The translations under genes were made by a program, and so were the position numbers. DNA of 64,000 nt. It comes from Sphingorhabdus sp. M41. Its GTDB lineage: Bacteria > Pseudomonadota > Alphaproteobacteria > Sphingomonadales > Sphingomonadaceae. Location of the stretch: the NCBI RefSeq assembly GCF_001586275.1, contig NZ_CP014545.1, positions 2,010,501 to 2,074,500 of the forward strand, read 5' to 3'. Shown here piece after piece: positions 16,258-23,786 of the stretch. Under the pieces are notes generated by a model. That model ran no database searches and had not been told where the DNA came from. It was given only the letters and a program-made list of their open reading frames with translations. Within the stretch, counting starts at the first letter, position 1. Every line of letters starts with the position of its first letter.

Positions 16258-17541
16258 ATGGCCGAATCCGTTTCCACCCCCGCAGCCAAGTCATCGCTGG
16301 TCTTCGTATTTCTTGTCGTTCTGATCGACATGCTCGGCTTTGGTATCATCATGCCGGTCTTGCCGAAACTGATCACAAGCATCACCGGCGACACAATTTC
16401 AGGGGCGGCGGTCTATGCCGGCTGGCTAGCCTTTGCCTATGCCGCGATGCAATTTATCTTTGGCCCGATCATCGGCAATCTGTCCGATCGATTTGGCCGG
16501 CGACCGGTACTGCTGGGGGCGCTGGGAGGCTATGCGATCGCCTATATGCTGATGGGCTTTGCCTCATCCCTGTTATGGCTGTTTGCCGCACGGATCATCG
16601 CCGGGATCATGGGAGCAAGTTTCAGCACGGCCTATGCCTATATTGCCGATATTTCTTCCCCGGAAAAACGGGCGCAGAATTTCGGCCTGATCGGCGCAGC
16701 CTTTGGGCTGGGCTTCATCATTGGTCCGGCGGTCGGCGGCATATTGGGTGAATATGGCACCCGCCTGCCCTTTTTCGGGGCCAGTGCGCTCGCTGCGCTC
16801 AATCTGGTCTTCGGCTTCTTCATGCTCAGGGAAAGCCTGCCAGCGGAAAAACGGCGGCCGTTCAAGCTGGCTCGCGCCAATGCAATCGTGGCCCTGAAAG
16901 CGCTCAATGGCCAGAACAAGATTGTGTTCTGGTATGCCGCGGCGCTGACCGTGTGGATGACGGCGCATGTCGTTTTCCCGATCATCTTTGCATTTTATCT
17001 TATCGAAGCCTTTGGCTGGAGCGAATTACGGGTGGGACTGTCCTTTGCGGCCGTCGGGCTCGGCGCCGCGATTGTTCAGGGGCTGCTCATTCGCGTGCTG
17101 GTGCCGCGCGTTGGCGAACGCAACTCGGCTCTACTCGGAGCGATCTCCATGGCAGTCAGCTGCCTCTTCTACGTCCTTGCCGGTTCGGGGCACGCTTGGC
17201 TGATCTTCATCGCCATTCCTGTCGGCGCGCTACAGGGACTGTTCCAACCGTCGATCAATGGCCTGATGAGCAATGCCGTATCGGATGAAACGCAAGGTGA
17301 ACTGCAGGGTGCGGTGGCAAGCCTGCAGAGCATTGCCTCGGTCATCGGTCCGCCATTATTCGCCGCCGTTTTCGCGGCCTTTACCGTCGCGGGAACTGTC
17401 CATTATCTGCCCGGAGCCCCCTTCGGCCTGGCGGGAATCATTTCGCTGGTCGCGCTCGCCATATTCCTGCGCGGCTATGCCCTGCACTGCAGCAGCGGCG
17501 AGGTGAACCCGCCAGCGGATGCAAAAACCATCATGCGCTGA
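16258..17541 (+). CDS. MFS transporter, TCR/Tet (TetA-like) family
   Basis: A 427-aa 12-helix major facilitator from ATG 16258. The motif between helices 2 and 3 reads GNLSDRFGRRPVLL (motif A of drug:H+ antiporters), motif C is seen in GLGFIIGPAVGGILG, and DMLGFGIIMPVLP in helix 1 is typical of TetA-like proteins. It probably exports a small amphipathic molecule by proton antiport in the inner membrane; tetracycline export is not implied. A frame extending to 16198 exists but lacks a ribosome site. No TetR-type regulator is adjacent. Divergent from fadD with about 90 bases between the chosen starts. Confidence 0.85.
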   Translation: MAESVSTPAAKSSLVFVFLVVLIDMLGFGIIMPVLPKLITSITGDTISGAAVYAGWLAFAYAAMQFIFGPIIGNLSDRFGRRPVLLGALGGYAIAYMLMGFASSLLWLFAARIIAGIMGASFSTAYAYIADISSPEKRAQNFGLIGAAFGLGFIIGPAVGGILGEYGTRLPFFGASALAALNLVFGFFMLRESLPAEKRRPFKLARANAIVALKALNGQNKIVFWYAAALTVWMTAHVVFPIIFAFYLIEAFGWSELRVGLSFAAVGLGAAIVQGLLIRVLVPRVGERNSALLGAISMAVSCLFYVLAGSGHAWLIFIAIPVGALQGLFQPSINGLMSNAVSDETQGELQGAVASLQSIASVIGPPLFAAVFAAFTVAGTVHYLPGAPFGLAGIISLVALAIFLRGYALHCSSGEVNPPADAKTIMR

Positions 17542-17578
17542 CGCACGTTGGCCGGTTCAATATCGTAGTTCGCGCTTA

Positions 17579-18697
17579 TCAGGCGGCGCTGTACCAGGCC
17601 GTACCATCCTTGATCTCAAGCTGCGCGCGCCCGGTATATTGCAGATGGCGGAGCGTTGCCATCGCCTCGCCGCTGGCCATGCCGATGACGTCCGGTGTGA
17701 TCGGGCGGCGGAACAAATAGGGGAAGCTGTCGACGACCCGCTTGGGGCTTTCGCGCAGGCCCTGCTCGAGATCGTCGAGTGCCTCGTTATGCCGTTCGGC
17801 CAGCGCATCGAGCCGCTGATGCGCGCCGAGGAAGGGACGGCCATGGGCGGGGAGAACGAGCAGATCATTATCCAGTTCGGCGCGGAACCGGTCGATGCTC
17901 GCCAGCCATTCGCCCAGCGGATCGGCGGTCGGCTCGCTTAACATGGTGGAGATATTGGACGTGATCCGCGGCAGGATCTGGTCGCCGGAGATCATCACCT
18001 TGGCCGTGTCGTCGATCAGGCAGGCATGTTCGGGTGTGTGGCCATTGCCGATCATCACCCGCCATTCATGGTCACCGGTCCGCAGCCGGCTTCCCTCTTC
18101 CATCCGGACATGGCCTATCGGCAGGTCGGAAACCGCGCGGGCGAAACGGCCCCAGCCCTTTTCGGCAAATTCGTCGATCAGATGCTGGTCCCAGCCGCAG
18201 AAACGCCATTCATCGAGCGCCTCTTCCGGCACACCGTCGCGCTTGTCGGCGAGCAGCATGCGGGTCAGCAGCCATTCCGTCCGGTTCATGTGCAAAGGCA
18301 CCTTGAACCGCTTGGCCAGCCAACCGGCACAGCCGACATGATCGGGGTGATAATGGGTGACTATGATCTTCGTCGCCCGCTGCCCCTGCAGAGCGCCCGT
18401 ATCAAACAGATGCTTCCAGGCATCGATGACCTCGGGCATGAACAATCCGGTATCGGCGATTGCGAATCCGGTGCTGCCATCAGCGTGATGATCGGTCAGC
18501 ACCCAATTGTTGATATGGCCCAGCGGACCGGGCACCGGTGTCCGGGTCCATCCGATACCGGGCATCAGTTCGAAATATTCGCCGAATTTCGGTTCATAAT
18601 CGCCGAGCGGATAGGTCAGGCCGTCCGATTCAATCGGATCGAAACCGTGATCGGCAAGCATGGCATCATAAGCGGGTGGTTTTGTGGGAGCATCCAT
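17579..18697 (-). CDS. MBL-fold metallo-hydrolase
   Basis: 372 aa from ATG 18697 (a start 12 codons upstream is possible). The metallo-beta-lactamase motif is THYHPDHVG, with GHTPEHACL and SGDQILPRI supplying further ligands and PAHG near the C-terminus, so a binuclear zinc hydrolase. The C-terminal region after residue 300 is helical, resembling the winged helix of the LACTB2-like group, which may act on nucleic acid or thioesters. Substrate unknown. Convergent with the MFS gene (37 bases between stops). Monocistronic. Confidence 0.82.
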   Translation of the reverse strand: MDAPTKPPAYDAMLADHGFDPIESDGLTYPLGDYEPKFGEYFELMPGIGWTRTPVPGPLGHINNWVLTDHHADGSTGFAIADTGLFMPEVIDAWKHLFDTGALQGQRATKIIVTHYHPDHVGCAGWLAKRFKVPLHMNRTEWLLTRMLLADKRDGVPEEALDEWRFCGWDQHLIDEFAEKGWGRFARAVSDLPIGHVRMEEGSRLRTGDHEWRVMIGNGHTPEHACLIDDTAKVMISGDQILPRITSNISTMLSEPTADPLGEWLASIDRFRAELDNDLLVLPAHGRPFLGAHQRLDALAERHNEALDDLEQGLRESPKRVVDSFPYLFRRPITPDVIGMASGEAMATLRHLQYTGRAQLEIKDGTAWYSAA

Positions 18698-18802
18698 GGA
18701 CCGGTCATAGACCCATGGCCAGCAGAAGCGCAAGCCAGTTTAATCGGATAGTTAAATCCGGTTTTTGATAGGGCTGGAGACATCGAGTCTCGCTGCATAA
18801 AC

Positions 18803-18829
18803 GGAAAAAGCCAGCGCTCTCGCGCTGGC
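18803..18829 (-). terminator. Rho-independent terminator after trcR
   Basis: On the minus strand an 8-bp stem GCCAGCGC/GCGCTGGC with a GAGA loop is followed by TTTTT. It lies about 50 bases past the TrcR stop. Confidence 0.8.
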
Positions 18830-18877
18830 AATCACCTTGTTCCGCTATAGTGACAGTTCAGACAGAAAGCCTGTCGC

Positions 18878-19585
18878 CTAGCGATCCTTGAAGAGCGTTT
18901 CTGCGGTATGCTCGACCGGTGCGGCTTCTTCGTCGCTTTCACCGGACAATGCCGCTTCTGCATCGCGGGCTGCCTGGGCGCGTTCTTCATGCAGTTCGGC
19001 AATCAGCGCTTCCTTGTCGCCACCGAGCTTGGTGTCATCTGCCATTTCCGGTTCGATACCCGCTTTTTTCGCGGCCTTGGCAACAACTGCGTCAAGTTCG
19101 CGCTGCGAACAAAGGCCAAGGGTCACGGGATCTTTGGGCGCGATATTGGCGATATTCCAGTGCTCGCGATCGCGAATGGCACTGATGGTGGTCCGGGTGG
19201 TGCCGATCAGCTTGCCAACCTGGGCATCGGAAATTTCCGGGTGATTGCGCAATAGCCATGCAATGCCGTCGGGCTTGTCCTGGCGTTTGGAAACCGGCGT
19301 ATAGCGAGGTCCCTTGGTCCGGCGTATCTGGTCCGGGCCTTTCTGGATGACCATCCGGTAATCCGGATCTTTCTCGGCTTTCTCGATTTCCTCATGCGTC
19401 AGTTCGTGCGCCTGAACGGGATCGCGACCAGTATATTTGGAACTCGCAAGATCATCCGCCATCGCGTTGACTTCGAGAATATGAATCCCGCAAAATTCTG
19501 CAATCTGTTCAAAACTGAGCGCCGTATTGTCCACCAGCCAGCTGGCAGTTGCATGCTGCATTAGAGGGGTTGCTTGTTCGGCCAT
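18878..19585 (-). CDS. trcR: Cell cycle transcriptional regulator TrcR (DUF1013)
   Basis: A 235-aa cytosolic protein of the alphaproteobacteria-specific DUF1013 family, named TrcR in Caulobacter-type annotation. Seen: LMQHATASWLVDNTALSFEQIAEFCGIH at the N-terminus, GIAWLLRNHPEISDAQVGKLIGTTRTTISAIRDREHWN in the middle (helix-turn-helix-like with KLIGTTRTTI), and LCSQRELDAVV. The C-terminal 40 residues are acidic and low in complexity, a variable tail. It has its own terminator downstream and another terminator just upstream, so it is a single transcription unit. Confidence 0.9.
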   Translation of the reverse strand: MAEQATPLMQHATASWLVDNTALSFEQIAEFCGIHILEVNAMADDLASSKYTGRDPVQAHELTHEEIEKAEKDPDYRMVIQKGPDQIRRTKGPRYTPVSKRQDKPDGIAWLLRNHPEISDAQVGKLIGTTRTTISAIRDREHWNIANIAPKDPVTLGLCSQRELDAVVAKAAKKAGIEPEMADDTKLGGDKEALIAELHEERAQAARDAEAALSGESDEEAAPVEHTAETLFKDR

Positions 19586-19631
19586 GATGGCATCCTTCTG
19601 ATAGCTGGCGGTTTTGGGCCAGCGACACTGT

Positions 19632-19665
19632 AAAAATAAAGGGCCGCCCCCTTGCGGAGACGGCC
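19632..19665 (-). terminator. Rho-independent terminator of the plcP-agt-like operon
   Basis: On the minus strand GGCCGTCTCC pairs with GGGGGCGGCC around a GCAA tetraloop (with G-T pairs) and is followed by CTTTATTTTT. It lies about 50 bases downstream of the glycosyltransferase stop and insulates trcR. Confidence 0.82.
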
Positions 19666-19714
19666 TGTTGGAAGCTTATGTAGGATATCTGGAGAGAGTC
19701 GGCAAGATATTTGG

Positions 19715-20779
19715 CTAAACCCGCGCAAATATAGCCTTTGCGAGGATCCGGCGCGACATATGGCAGTTCGGATGCAGATCCTGTGACACCAGTCCGTTCA
19801 GGAACTGGGTGGCGCTTGCGTCCCAACTATATTTTTCTCCCTGCGCGATGCAATCGGCGGAATCGAGCTTTAGCGCGCGCTGGATCGCAATGTTCAGATC
19901 AGCGTCCATCGCACCGCTGGTCCCGGTGAGAATGTCGACCGGACCGGTCACCGGATAGGCCGCCACCGGCGTACCGCAGGCGAGCGCTTCAATGATCACC
20001 AGGCCGAAAGTGTCGGTCTTGCTGGGAAATATGAATATGTCCGCGCCGGCATAATAGCCCGCCAGTTCCTGGCCTGATTTTCTGCCTGCAAAATGGACAT
20101 CGGGATGATGCGCCTGCAAGCGCGCCAGCGCGGGCCCATCGCCGACGACGACTTTCGAACCAGGCTGATCGCTGTTCAGAAAGGCCTCGATATTCTTTTC
20201 GACTGCCACGCGCCCGACATAGAGCTGAATCGGTCGCTGGAGTTGCCCGTAGATGGCGGGAGACGGAGCATCGGCGCGAAAATTGTCGAGATCAACCCCC
20301 CGGCTCCAATGGTGAACATGGGTCAGTCTTTCGCTGCGCAACTGGTGGCGGATGCTTTCCGTCGACGCCATGATCGCTTCCGATCTCTGATGAAACCAGC
20401 GGATATAGGGCCAGAAAACCCGCGGTGACAATTTGGTCCGTTTAGCAAGATATTCTGGAAACTGTGTATGATAAGCGGTTGTAAAAGGGCGTCGATTTCG
20501 CCGACACCACCGGCGCGCCTGGACACAGAGCGGGCCTTCTGTCGCCAGATGCACCGCGTCGGCCCCAAATTGCTCGATTTGCCTGCCAACCGTGCGCGCC
20601 CGGGTGAAGGCCAAGCGAATTTCAGGATAGCTCGGCGCTGGAACGGAACGATATTGATCCGGTGAGATAACCAGTATTTGGTGTCCCCTTTCGCGTAACA
20701 GTCGGACAACCGTGTCCAACGTTCGCACCACGCCATTGACTTGCGGATGCCAGGCATCCGTCACCAGCGCGATCCTCAT
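19715..20779 (-). CDS. Glycosyltransferase family 4 protein, candidate Agt-type glycolipid synthase
   Basis: A 354-aa GT-B fold transferase. It starts MRIALVTDAWHPQVNGVVRTL, has TTAYHTQFPEY, LYVGRVAVEKNIEAFL and the nucleotide-sugar site FPSKTDTFGLVIIEALACGTPVAAYPV. Members of this GT4 group move hexose, hexuronic acid or mannose to lipids. The ATG overlaps the stop of the preceding phosphoesterase gene (ATGA), so the two are translationally coupled. That pairing is the gene order of PlcP with Agt, in which diacylglycerol released from phospholipid is glycosylated during phosphate starvation. The specific lipid product is inferred from context only; no membrane helix is visible. Confidence 0.82.
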   Translation of the reverse strand: MRIALVTDAWHPQVNGVVRTLDTVVRLLRERGHQILVISPDQYRSVPAPSYPEIRLAFTRARTVGRQIEQFGADAVHLATEGPLCVQARRWCRRNRRPFTTAYHTQFPEYLAKRTKLSPRVFWPYIRWFHQRSEAIMASTESIRHQLRSERLTHVHHWSRGVDLDNFRADAPSPAIYGQLQRPIQLYVGRVAVEKNIEAFLNSDQPGSKVVVGDGPALARLQAHHPDVHFAGRKSGQELAGYYAGADIFIFPSKTDTFGLVIIEALACGTPVAAYPVTGPVDILTGTSGAMDADLNIAIQRALKLDSADCIAQGEKYSWDASATQFLNGLVSQDLHPNCHMSRRILAKAIFARV

Positions 20780-21690
20780 GCCGCTTGATCCATGCCGCCG
20801 TCGACCGATATCAACTTGGCTGGCTGTTCCTCCCGCAGCTGGCGCGCCTTGATCTCGTCAGCCCAGTGGAGAATCTGCATATTGCCGTCGTCGCATTCGA
20901 CCAAGGCGGTGCAGCCTTCGACCCAGTCGCCGTCATTATAATATTCGATACCCTTGATCACCCGATGTTCGGCAGTGTGTATATGGCCGCAAACCACGCC
21001 ATCAACGCCGCGACTTTCCGCTGCCTTGGCCACGGTTTCTTCATAGCGACCGATAAACTCAACCGCGTTCTTGACCTTGTGCTTGGCCATTTTGGACAAT
21101 GACCAATAAGGCAGATCCAGCCAGTTACGGATCTTGTTGACCAGCCAGTTGACCCGCATCAAGGTCACATAGGCAGCGTCACCGATGACCGCCAGCCAGC
21201 GATGGGCGAGCATCACCGTGTCGAATTCATCACCGTGCAGCACCAGCAGACGGCGACCATCGGCGGTCTCGTGGATCGCCGAACGCCGGATTTCCACGCC
21301 ACCGAAATTCAACCCGGTGAACTGGCGGAACATCTCGTCGTGATTGCCCGGAATATAGACGATCCGCGTGCCGCGCCGTGCCCGTTTCAATATCCGCCAG
21401 ATGATATCATTATGACCGTCCGGCCAGAAAAACTTCTTCTTCAACCGCCAGCCATCGATGATATCGCCCACCAGATAGAGCGTATCGCTATCGACATGGT
21501 CGAGAAAGTCGATCAGCAGGTCGGCGTTGCAGCCGCGTGTGCCAAGATGGATGTCTGAGATCCAGATCGTCCGGTATCGGGTGCGGTCCCGCGCATGTAC
21601 CCGTGGCTTCCGCTTGAGCCGCGCTTCATAGCGATCGACGTCGAGCAACGGAATATCGGCTTTGGAAAAGGGGGGAAAATGCTTGGCCAT
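20776..21690 (-). CDS. plcP: LpxH-like metallophosphoesterase, probable PlcP-type phospholipase C
   Basis: 304 aa from ATG 21690, chosen for the GGGAG five bases upstream (ATG 21702 is in frame). The calcineurin-type motifs are complete: DIHLG 46-50, GDIIDG 75-80, GNHDE 115-119, HGDEFD 152-157, GHIH 235-238. The blocks DGWRLKKKFFW, LPYWSLSKMAKHKVKNAVEFIG and YNDGDWVEGCTALVE resemble rhizobial PlcP (phospholipase C that strips head groups in low phosphate) as I recall it, and automatic annotation often calls these UDP-2,3-diacylglucosamine diphosphatase. The coupled GT4 gene and the upstream Pho-box-like site support PlcP; a true LpxH role is the alternative. Confidence 0.78.
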   Translation of the reverse strand: MAKHFPPFSKADIPLLDVDRYEARLKRKPRVHARDRTRYRTIWISDIHLGTRGCNADLLIDFLDHVDSDTLYLVGDIIDGWRLKKKFFWPDGHNDIIWRILKRARRGTRIVYIPGNHDEMFRQFTGLNFGGVEIRRSAIHETADGRRLLVLHGDEFDTVMLAHRWLAVIGDAAYVTLMRVNWLVNKIRNWLDLPYWSLSKMAKHKVKNAVEFIGRYEETVAKAAESRGVDGVVCGHIHTAEHRVIKGIEYYNDGDWVEGCTALVECDDGNMQILHWADEIKARQLREEQPAKLISVDGGMDQAA

Positions 21691-21760
21691 AAAAACTCCC
21701 ATGGAAACTATCCATCGGAATGGTCTTACGCGCTGATTGTTACAGCGGGATTCCCATTTT

Positions 21761-21778
21761 ATGAAGCTTTAATGACGG
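21761..21778 (-). promoter_or_regulatory. Pho-box-like site upstream of plcP
   Basis: Read on the minus strand: CCGTCAT TAAA GCTTCAT, two 7-mers with an 11-bp period, followed by AAAA. The first half matches CTGTCAT at six of seven bases, the second at four (TCAT core). It lies about 70 bases before the plcP ATG, inside the 80-bp gap after the Nudix gene. PhoB sites are 11-bp direct repeats of this form; assignment to PhoB is inference. Confidence 0.5.
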
Positions 21779-21783
21779 AAATC

Positions 21784-22203
21784 CTAGGTTTTCAGATATT
21801 CCTGCAGCCGCAATTGCAAGTGCGGAACGGCATCATTGCTGGCCAGAAATTCAGCAACCGGCATGGTTTGCCAGTCCTGCCCCTCGTCGCCGAAGACGAT
21901 CTGGTCCAGAATATCGGATGATGATCGGCAGATAAAGAACAGGGCTACTGCGCCTGACCCACGCCAATTCGGGTAGGTCTGCACATGTTCAAATTCCTCT
22001 GTCGCGATGCGTATTCCGAATTCTTCCCATGTTTCGCGGGCAACGCATTCTGCTCCGCTTTCGCCATTTTCGCGACCTCCGCCCGGCAGATCGAGCAGGT
22101 CGGGAAAGGGAATGCCCGGCTTGTTGTCGCGGCGATAGACCAGAATATGGTCATCGATAAAAAAGGCTACTTTTGCGCCGTGAAAATCTATTTCACCGCT
22201 CAT
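21784..22203 (-). CDS. Nudix hydrolase
   Basis: 139 aa with a perfect Nudix box starting GGRENGESGAECVARETWEE and closing FGI (Gx5Ex7REUxEExGU), so a Mg-dependent pyrophosphohydrolase of nucleoside diphosphate-linked compounds. The N-terminal part (VAFFIDDHILVYRRD) and the C-terminal helices are standard for a minimal Nudix fold. Six bases separate its start from the stop of the upstream quinone oxidoreductase gene, so they are probably one operon. Substrate unknown; house-cleaning of oxidised or abnormal nucleotides is a common role. Confidence 0.88.
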   Translation of the reverse strand: MSGEIDFHGAKVAFFIDDHILVYRRDNKPGIPFPDLLDLPGGGRENGESGAECVARETWEEFGIRIATEEFEHVQTYPNWRGSGAVALFFICRSSSDILDQIVFGDEGQDWQTMPVAEFLASNDAVPHLQLRLQEYLKT

Positions 22204-22208
22204 CAGCG

Positions 22209-23219
22209 CTATTCGACCGTCAGCACGATCTTGCCGATATGATCCCCGGCTTCCATATGGGCATGGGCCTTGGCGGCATCGGCGAGCGGAAAGCTTTCGT
22301 CCATCACCGGCTTCAATTTGCCTGCTTCAACCTCCGGCCAGACCAGACGGTGCAACTCATCGGCTATCAGCGCCTTGCGCTCGGCCGACTGGGGGCGAAG
22401 CGTCGAGCCGGTCAGGATCAGTCGTTTCATCATGACATGGGCCATGTTGATCGTCGCCTGCATCCCGCCCTGCACTGCAATTGTCACATGGCGACCGTCT
22501 TCTTTCAGGCATTGCAGGTTGCGTGCGACATAATCGCCGGCAACCATATCGAGCACGATATTCACGCCCTTGCCGTCGGTGATCTTCTTGATCTGCTCGA
22601 CGAAATCCTCGGTCTTGTAGTTGATCGCATGATCGGCACCAACCTGCTTGGCGGCGGTACATTTCTGATCACTGCCGCAGGTCACAATGACCTTCAGGCC
22701 GAACAGCTTGCCAAGCATGATCGCCATGGTACCGATGCCGCTGGTGCCGCCGTGGACCAGCACCGCTTCGCCTTCACGGGCAAAGGCCCGGTTGAACAAA
22801 TTGCCCCATACGGTGAACAAAGTTTCCGGCAGCGCCGCCGCTTCAGCCATGGTCAGACTGTCCGGCACATCGAGACATTGTCCGACCGGCGCAACGCAAA
22901 ATTCGGCATAGCCGCCGCCATTGGTCAGCGCGCAAATCTTGCGGCCGATCCATTCCGGCCCGACGCCTTCGCCCAGCGCGACAACGGTTCCCGACACTTC
23001 CAGACCGGGCAGCGGCGAAGCCCCCGGCGGCACCGGATAAAGGCCCATGCGCTGGACAACATCCGGCCGGTTCACGCCAGCAGCGGCCACCCGGATCAGC
23101 ACCTCGCCCGAGCCCGGCTGCGGAACCGCGACGGTTACCGATTTCAATACTTCCGGTCCGCCCGGCTCGCTGATCGCGATAGCAGTCATTTCTTTTTGCA
23201 ACAGTTCAGATACGGCCAT
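22209..23219 (-). CDS. NAD(P)H:quinone oxidoreductase, zinc-independent MDR family
   Basis: A 336-aa medium-chain dehydrogenase/reductase. ATG 23219 is chosen because GGGGAG lies seven bases upstream; a longer frame to 23510 overlaps the DUF1192 gene. Motifs: AAAGVNRPDVVQRMGLYPVPPGASPLPGLEVSGTV (quinone oxidoreductase block, no catalytic zinc cysteines) and VLVHGGTSGIGTMAIMLGKLFG (NADPH fold). It matches the PIG3/QOR subfamily. Probably reduces quinones or enones in the cytosol with NADPH; substrate not determinable. Followed at six bases by the Nudix gene. Confidence 0.87.
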   Translation of the reverse strand: MAVSELLQKEMTAIAISEPGGPEVLKSVTVAVPQPGSGEVLIRVAAAGVNRPDVVQRMGLYPVPPGASPLPGLEVSGTVVALGEGVGPEWIGRKICALTNGGGYAEFCVAPVGQCLDVPDSLTMAEAAALPETLFTVWGNLFNRAFAREGEAVLVHGGTSGIGTMAIMLGKLFGLKVIVTCGSDQKCTAAKQVGADHAINYKTEDFVEQIKKITDGKGVNIVLDMVAGDYVARNLQCLKEDGRHVTIAVQGGMQATINMAHVMMKRLILTGSTLRPQSAERKALIADELHRLVWPEVEAGKLKPVMDESFPLADAAKAHAHMEAGDHIGKIVLTVE

Positions 23220-23319
23220 TGAATGCTCCCCAGGAAATTTGCGACCTCCCTTATTTCCGGCCCTTATTGACAGCAAAGCACGGGCGGTCAACATTAGGCT
23301 GAAGGAGGCATGTCGATTC

Positions 23320-23517
23320 ATGGATGATGACGAAAATCTACCGCGCAATAGCAAGGATCCCGTGGCTTTATTGATCAAACAAGATCTGGATCCATTGTCG
23401 GTTGATGAGCTGGACAAGCGGATTTCCTTGCTGAAATCGGAAATAAGCCGCTGTGAAGCTAAGAAAAACTTCGCGGTCAGCCATCGGGCAAGCGCGGAAA
23501 ATCTGTTCAAAAGCTGA
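23320..23517 (+). CDS. DUF1192 family small protein
   Basis: A 65-aa acidic protein starting MDDDENLPRNSKDPVALL and continuing LDPLSVDELDKRISLLKSEI, the pattern of the alphaproteobacterial DUF1192 family, which is a short coiled coil of unknown role. GAAGGAGG stands 11 bases before ATG 23320. Longer open sequence upstream in the same frame is the antisense of the quinone oxidoreductase gene and is not used. Divergent from that gene with 100 bases between starts. Confidence 0.82.
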   Translation: MDDDENLPRNSKDPVALLIKQDLDPLSVDELDKRISLLKSEISRCEAKKNFAVSHRASAENLFKS

Positions 23518-23678
23518 TAAATGCTGGCTTTCGTTAAAGCATTTGTTAACCTCGTTTCATAATAGTTGGCTTCAACCGTTCCATTTTGGACCGTATAGGA
23601 GATGAGAGACGAAAAATTGGCAGCTTTGGCTCGATGCTTGTAGTTCTGAAGGAGCAGTGCCCTTGACGTTTAAGGCCC

Positions 23679-23786
23679 GGCTTACGATCTAGAGATCAAG
23701 CAATTGGTTAAAGCCCGAAACCGGATGGAGTGCATCCGCTTCGGCAACCGGGACGGCAACACCGTCCGAAACTTGGAGTAAAATAA
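23679..23786 (+). promoter_or_regulatory. Structured leader upstream of clpA
   Basis: Within the 269-base gap before clpA are a GATCTAGAGATC dyad flanked by GCTT/AAGC (23679-23701), a hairpin CGGATG-GAGTG-CATCCG (23722-23738) whose outer arms GCC.GAA/TTCGGC extend pairing, and a hairpin GGACGG-CAACA-CCGTCC (23751-23767). GGAG then precedes the clpA ATG by eight bases. TTGACG at 23663 is a possible -35 with a poor -10. No known leader family is recognised. Confidence 0.4.

Noticed and set aside
16169-16294. N-terminal extension of FadD (42 residues)
   Set aside because: Overlaps the divergent transporter gene, has no ribosome site and is not part of the family; ATG 16168 gives the usual length.
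23534-23550. CtrA-like TTAA-N8-TTAAC
   Set aside because: Consensus spacing is seven; here it is eight, so not called as a site.
23591-23632. 13-codon frame MRDEKLAALARCL in the clpA leader
   Set aside because: AGGAG directly abuts the ATG, too close for normal initiation; no leader-peptide logic visible.
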